Positions 60,399-64,000 of a stretch of DNA of 64,000 nucleotides are shown here, piece after piece (position 1 is the first letter of the stretch; the number at the start of each line of letters is the position of its first letter). The DNA lies in NCBI GenBank assembly GCA_934548045.1, contig CAKTEM010000007.1, forward strand, positions 73,717 to 137,716. Reading direction: 5' to 3'. This stretch comes from an uncultured Faecalibacterium sp. GTDB lineage: Bacteria; Bacillota; Clostridia; Oscillospirales; Ruminococcaceae. The notes beneath the pieces are model-generated. The model made no database searches, was not told where the DNA came from, and was given only the letters and a program-made list of their open reading frames with translations. A program made the position numbers and the translations under genes.

Positions 60399-60917
60399 AT
60401 GCAGGAAAATAATCTTCGCACGGAAAAGTCCTTCCCGTGGCTCATCGCCGGACGGGTCATCTTCACATTCGGACTCATCGCCTGCATCGTCTTCATCTTC
60501 TCGAACTCGATGCAGGTCGCTGAGGTGTCGTCGGAAGCCAGCGGCCGGGTGCTGAATCTGGTCCGCAGCATATTCACCCACCTCGGGATGCCCGGCGTGG
60601 CGAACCATGTCACCATGCACCTGATTCGCAAGCTCGCACATTTCTGTGAGTATATGCTCGAGGGCTTTCTTCTGATGCTCTGCCTCCGGGTCTATACCCG
60701 TCACTTTGTCAAACACATGTCGTGGCCGATTCTGGGCGGCCTGCTGACGGCCTTGACCGATGAGACCATCCAGCTCTTCTCACCCGGCCGCAGCAGTCAG
60801 GTCGTGGATGTCTGGATCGATTTCGGCGGCGTGATGACCGGCCTGCTGGTCGGCATGTTCGTGCTGGCACTCTTCCGGATGTGCAGGCTGCTCTATATTC
60901 ATCGAAATGAGGATTGA
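60399..60917 (+). CDS. VanZ-like membrane protein
   Basis: A 172-residue protein with four hydrophobic spans and the VanZ signature: FSNSMQ near the first span, KLAHFCEYMLEGFLL in the second, LTDETIQLFSPGRSSQVVDVWIDFGGVMTG in the last part. VanZ-domain proteins affect teicoplanin or lipopeptide susceptibility by an unclear mechanism. It starts 7 bases after valS and is followed closely by the FolC-like gene, so it is transcribed under the valine T-box. Confidence 0.9.
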   Translation: MQENNLRTEKSFPWLIAGRVIFTFGLIACIVFIFSNSMQVAEVSSEASGRVLNLVRSIFTHLGMPGVANHVTMHLIRKLAHFCEYMLEGFLLMLCLRVYTRHFVKHMSWPILGGLLTALTDETIQLFSPGRSSQVVDVWIDFGGVMTGLLVGMFVLALFRMCRLLYIHRNED

Positions 60918-60921
60918 CGCA

Positions 60922-62187
60922 ATGACGATCGAACAGGTAAATCAGTATTTTGCCGCCCTGCCGGATGGTTTCGCCCCGGCAGAGGAACTGCGCGCGGCTC
61001 TGCCCGTCACCGCAGAGCAGGTGGCTTTCGTGGGGGTGGCCGGTACCGCCGGTAAAACGATGGTGGCCGGTCTGCTGGCGGAGATCCTCAAAGCGGCCGG
61101 GTTCCCGGTCGGCTTCTACCGCGCAGGCTGTGAGCCGATGGAACGCCGCATCCGCATCAATGGGGAGCCGGTGGATACCGGTCTGCTCTCCAACGCTGTG
61201 GATGCTCTTTCAGCAGGCAAGCCTCTGCCGCGCCCGGCAGCAGAGCTTGCCGCCGCTGTCCGCTGCTTTGCCGAGGCCGGCTGCAAGCTGGCAGTCGTCG
61301 AGATGCCGGATGCCGGCCTTGCCGCTGCTCTGCCCAAGATGCCGGTCTGTGCCGTGACTTCCATCGGCCCGGACGGTGTCAGCAGCTCCATCGAGCGTTC
61401 GGCGGCACTGGCCGCAGGCGTCATGCGTGAGGGTTCGGTCTGCGTGACCGCACCCGAGCAGCCCAAAGCAGCCCTGAGTGAACTCATCGTTGCCGCTGGC
61501 AAGGCCAACTGTGAGCTGGTCGTACCTGACCCCGAGGATATCAGCTTCCTCGAGGCCGAGAAGTTCACCAGCCAGATCGACTACGGCGGATATACCGTAC
61601 CGCTGGCCTTCCTTGGCCGTCATGCCGCCGGAAATGCGGCCATGGCTGTCGAGCTGTCTCTTGCTCTCTGGCGGAAGGGCTTTGAAATCGAGGACGAAGC
61701 CATCCTTGCTGGTCTGTCGGCCGTCGAGAACCGCAGCAGCATCCGGGTGCTTTCCCAGAAGCCGCTCATCATTCTGGACGCCTGCCGGACGCCCCAGCAG
61801 GCAGCGGCTCTGCTCCGCGTCCTCAATATGGCAAAAGTCCGCCACATGAGTGCGGTCATCGGCCTGTCGGCGGAGGAGGGCGCGGATGCCTTCTTCTCCG
61901 CCCTGGAGACCGGACTGACCCCGGAGGAACAGAAGAAGGACAAGTCCACCATGCCCGGCATGAGCGACAACCCCTTCGACAAGGTCTTCCTCGTCACGCC
62001 GCAGGGCATCGACAGCACCCTGAACGAGCGTCTGCTGGAGCTGGCACGGTATCACTTCGACGCCGAGCTTTGCGAGACGCTGGAAGAGGCTGTCAAGCTG
62101 GCACGTGCCAACAGCCGCCGTGGTCTGCTCATCTGCGGCAGCGAGAACATCGCGCTGGAAGCCGCCGAGCAGCTCGAAAACCGCTGA
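60922..62187 (+). CDS. FolC/Mur-ligase-like protein with degenerate active site
   Basis: A 421-residue protein of the Mur ligase/folylpolyglutamate synthase fold. The start ATG at 60922 has AGGA 9 bases upstream. The P-loop reads GVAGTAGKTMVAGLLAEIL instead of GTNGKGS. The segment that should hold the carbamylated lysine (EKAGI in FolC) reads ALAAGVM, and the DGAHNP motif reads LDACRTP. Domain order and later GRHAAGNAAMAVELSLAL (FolC: GxHQxxNAxxAL) still show the ancestry. Catalysis as FolC is therefore doubtful. It follows the VanZ gene by 4 bases and ends at a terminator. Confidence 0.75.
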   Translation: MTIEQVNQYFAALPDGFAPAEELRAALPVTAEQVAFVGVAGTAGKTMVAGLLAEILKAAGFPVGFYRAGCEPMERRIRINGEPVDTGLLSNAVDALSAGKPLPRPAAELAAAVRCFAEAGCKLAVVEMPDAGLAAALPKMPVCAVTSIGPDGVSSSIERSAALAAGVMREGSVCVTAPEQPKAALSELIVAAGKANCELVVPDPEDISFLEAEKFTSQIDYGGYTVPLAFLGRHAAGNAAMAVELSLALWRKGFEIEDEAILAGLSAVENRSSIRVLSQKPLIILDACRTPQQAAALLRVLNMAKVRHMSAVIGLSAEEGADAFFSALETGLTPEEQKKDKSTMPGMSDNPFDKVFLVTPQGIDSTLNERLLELARYHFDAELCETLEEAVKLARANSRRGLLICGSENIALEAAEQLENR

Positions 62188-62218
62188 GCGACAGACTTCC
62201 CTAAAAAATAACGGCAGT

Positions 62219-62258
62219 ATCCCGTACACTGAGAAAAAGGTGTACGGGATTTTTTTAT
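62219..62258 (+). terminator. Terminator of the valS operon
   Basis: ATCCCGTACAC and GTGTACGGGAT pair perfectly around a 10-base loop, followed by seven Ts. It lies between the FolC-like gene and spoIIAA. Confidence 0.92.
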
Positions 62259-62280
62259 TTGCGATTTCGGAGGACAAGCA

Positions 62281-62601
62281 ATGGCAACAGTAACGTTCAG
62301 TGCGGCAGACGATGTTCTGTATGCGTATCTGGCAGGCGAGATCGACCACGACGCCGCCCAGAGCCTGCGCATCCAGCTGGATGACGCGCTGCTCAACCGG
62401 ACGCCCAAAATTCTGGTTCTGGATTTTGGTGGAGTCGGGTTCATGGATTCGTCGGGCATCGGGCTGATTCTGGGGCGCCAGCGGTGCGCCCGGGCATTGG
62501 GCGGCAGTCTCAAAATTCAGCACGCGCCCGAACAGCTTCGCCGGGTCTTGCAGCTGGCAGGCATCCCCTTTGCCGGGGAAGGACAGGAGGAACAGCGATG
62601 A
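62281..62601 (+). CDS. spoIIAA: Anti-sigma F factor antagonist SpoIIAA
   Basis: A 106-residue STAS-domain protein. The phosphorylatable serine lies in FMDSSGIGLILGR. In its dephosphorylated form SpoIIAA displaces sigma F from SpoIIAB. The gene has CGGAGGA before the ATG, overlaps spoIIAB by 4 bases and opens the classical spoIIA operon. The operon promoter is not clearly visible; sigma H-type elements were not found with confidence. Confidence 0.93.
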   Translation: MATVTFSAADDVLYAYLAGEIDHDAAQSLRIQLDDALLNRTPKILVLDFGGVGFMDSSGIGLILGRQRCARALGGSLKIQHAPEQLRRVLQLAGIPFAGEGQEEQR

Positions 62602-63041
62602 AAGCGGAAAACACCACGAAGATACAGTTCGATTCCCTCAGCGTCAACGAGGGCTTTGCGAGAGGAGCGGCAGCGGCCTTTCTCGCCCGGTATGACCCCA
62701 CCGTGCCGCAGCTGGCCGATATCAAGACTGCCGTCTCGGAGGCCGTCACCAACTGCATCGTCCACGCCTACCCGGATACTGTCGGCACCATCGTCATGAC
62801 GATAGCGGTCTATCCGAACCGGGAAGCCAAGATAACGATCACAGACAAAGGCGTCGGCATCCCGGATGTCTCCAAAGCGATGGAACCCCTCTTCACGACT
62901 GGAAACCCCGACGAGCGTTCGGGTCTGGGGTTCTCGGTGATGCAGAGCTTCATGGACAAAGTTTCGGTGCGCTCTCAGCCCGGCGGTGGGACCCGTGTCA
63001 CCCTGACGAAACGGCTCGAGGAACGAGAGACTGCTACATAA
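62598..63041 (+). CDS. spoIIAB: Anti-sigma F factor / serine kinase SpoIIAB
   Basis: A 147-residue GHKL-type ATPase that binds sigma F and phosphorylates SpoIIAA. The ATP pocket motifs are present: AVSEAVTNCIVHAYPD (N box), DKGVGIPD (G1) and RSGLGFSVM (G2). The start at 62598 overlaps the spoIIAA stop. sigF follows after 20 bases with its own AAAGGAG site. Confidence 0.94.
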   Translation: MKAENTTKIQFDSLSVNEGFARGAAAAFLARYDPTVPQLADIKTAVSEAVTNCIVHAYPDTVGTIVMTIAVYPNREAKITITDKGVGIPDVSKAMEPLFTTGNPDERSGLGFSVMQSFMDKVSVRSQPGGGTRVTLTKRLEERETAT

Positions 63042-63061
63042 TAAGTAAAGGAGCGGTCGCA

Positions 63062-63736
63062 ATGGTATCGGATAAGACCCGGCGGAATACGTTTATCGAG
63101 CAGAATCTGGGGCTGGTACACTCCTGTGCCGGAAGGTTCCGTGGCAGAGGGCTGGAGTATGACGACCTGTACAGCGCAGGCTGTATGGGCCTGATAAAAG
63201 CGTATGACGGATTTGACGAGTCGAGAGGGGTCTGCTTTTCCACCTACGCCGTGCCGGTGATTCTGGGCGAGATACGAAAGCTCTTCCGGGATGGCGGAAC
63301 AGTCAAGGTCAGCCGCTCCCTGAAAGAACTGGGGATGCGGATCAACGCCGCACGGGAACACCACCATAAGCTCTGTGGGAGCGAGCCGACCCTTTCCCAG
63401 CTGGCAGAGGAGTTAGGGGAGAGCATCGAGAACATCACCCTTGCGATTCAGGCATCACAGCCTGCCCTCAGCCTGACCCCGGAGAACCGGGAAGACGACG
63501 AGCATCAGATAGATATCCCGGTAGACTCCCCGGAAGAAGAGCTTGCAGATAAGATCGGATTAGAAGAAGTGATGCAGAATCTGCCTGAACAGGACAAGCT
63601 GCTCATCCAGCTGCGCTTCTATGGCAACCGCACCCAGAGCGACACCGCAAAGATTCTGCACACCACGCAGGTGCAGGTCTCCCGACGGGAGAGGAAAATA
63701 TTACAATGGATGCGATTACGGCTTTTAGATGAGTAA
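63062..63736 (+). CDS. sigF: RNA polymerase sigma-F factor
   Basis: A 224-residue sigma-70-family protein with region 2 (DDLYSAGCMGLIKAYDGFDESRGVCFSTYAVPVILGEIRKLFRDGG), region 3 (RSLKELGMRINAARE) and region 4 (DKLLIQLRFYGNRTQSDTAKILHTTQVQVSRRERKIL). In endospore formers it directs forespore transcription. Placement after spoIIAA-spoIIAB makes sigma F, rather than sigma G or B, the right call. Strong rRNA-type promoters begin 45 bases after its stop. Confidence 0.94.
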   Translation: MVSDKTRRNTFIEQNLGLVHSCAGRFRGRGLEYDDLYSAGCMGLIKAYDGFDESRGVCFSTYAVPVILGEIRKLFRDGGTVKVSRSLKELGMRINAAREHHHKLCGSEPTLSQLAEELGESIENITLAIQASQPALSLTPENREDDEHQIDIPVDSPEEELADKIGLEEVMQNLPEQDKLLIQLRFYGNRTQSDTAKILHTTQVQVSRRERKILQWMRLRLLDE

Positions 63737-63780
63737 AAAGGCGAAACAGAAAAGAATCACAAAAAAATTGGAAAAAAGTG

Positions 63781-63809
63781 TTGACAAGAGGGAACGTTCG
63801 TGGTATTAT
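63781..63809 (+). promoter_or_regulatory. rRNA-operon promoter P1
   Basis: TTGACA (63781-63786), 17 bases, TATTAT (63804-63809). Confidence 0.85.
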
Positions 63810-63876
63810 ACTCAAGCACCGAGCGACACGACATTGAGAGTCACTTCTCAAGTCGAAAAGCTTAAAAAATAAAGGC

Positions 63877-63904
63877 TTGACAAAAATCACTTCTGTGGTA
63901 TAAT
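63877..63904 (+). promoter_or_regulatory. rRNA-operon promoter P2
   Basis: TTGACA (63877-63882), 16 bases, TATAAT (63899-63904). Confidence 0.88.
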
Positions 63905-63910
63905 AAATAA

Positions 63911-64000
63911 GCTGTCAGTCGAGAGGCTGAGGGTGCTAGACAGGACCTTGAAAATTGAACAATATCGAAAAACTTGTAACGGAACCTTTAGTGTGTTTGG
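63911..64000 (+). other. Probable rRNA operon leader, cut by the window edge
   Basis: After P2 comes GACAGGACCTTGAAAATTGAACAA, the type of sequence that precedes rRNA genes in Firmicutes (TTGAAAACTGAACA-like). A 16S gene is expected just beyond 64000. The rRNA itself is not visible. Confidence 0.65.

Noticed and set aside
56564..60631. 1355-codon open frame on the minus strand across the MTHFR fusion and valS
   Set aside because: It is the antisense shadow of two well-identified genes in GC-rich DNA; it has no family features and no ribosome site.

Overview
The window looks like chromosome from a low-motility, Gram-positive anaerobe of the Clostridia, probably an Oscillospiraceae/Ruminococcaceae member close to Faecalibacterium. 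This placement is inference. It rests on the GC-rich coding style with AT-rich spacers, Firmicutes-type sigma-A promoters, a T-box ahead of valS, a spoIIAA-spoIIAB-sigF operon, a PTS/LicT module and a dispersed short repeat family. No complete rRNA or phage is present; the right end stops in what appears to be an rRNA operon leader.

Layout. 1-6.5 kb: 3' end of a PucR/CdaR-type regulator, then a division/cell-separation cluster (ftsE, ftsX, a coiled-coil M23 hydrolase activator, an unannotated 35-residue membrane peptide, an S41 protease), a MITE-like element and rsmA. 6.6-12.3 kb: a five-gene minus-strand operon encoding a membrane protein of unknown function, a RodA/FtsW flippase-polymerase, a transpeptidase, a PP2C phosphatase and a soluble Ser/Thr kinase. 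Its content and order recall the actinobacterial pstP-rodA-pbpA-pknB locus, and its base use is more AT-rich than its neighbours. 12.7-17 kb: tsaD, polA, a ferredoxin and an ArsC/Spx-like protein. 17-26 kb: a secreted or anchored protein, a SpoIID-like protein, two GT2 glycosyltransferases and rfbA-rfbD-rfbB for dTDP-rhamnose (no rfbC). 26-30 kb: a lipoprotein, an iterated TGATAAAGTT region, a broken XRE regulator, a higBA toxin-antitoxin pair with a visible operator, pfkA, and tRNA-Gln/tRNA-Pro.

30-46 kb: an FtsX-type ABC exporter, two tandem orphan peptide-binding lipoproteins (one behind a leader terminator), a LicT-type antiterminator with its own RAT/terminator, a glucose/GlcNAc-type PTS IICBA and a mutarotase. 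A compact candidate type I toxin-antitoxin locus follows (39-residue membrane peptide with a convergent short RNA), then a GntR-ABC operon. 46-64 kb: a transposase relic, a 1097-residue secreted M14 peptidase, a small lipoprotein, an Lrp regulator, a candidate small RNA, a MATE exporter, hflX, a GNAT enzyme, a homocysteine methyltransferase/methylene-THF reductase fusion, T-box-valS-vanZ with a catalytically degenerate FolC-like protein, spoIIAA-spoIIAB-sigF, and tandem rRNA-type promoters.

Strongest leads: the kinase/phosphatase/RodA/PBP locus, the candidate type I toxin-antitoxin locus at 43.9-44.4 kb, the MITE family that abuts stop codons, the orphan sRNA at 51.75 kb, and the degenerate FolC homologue. 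All coordinates and motif statements were read by eye; no searches or folding programs were run.
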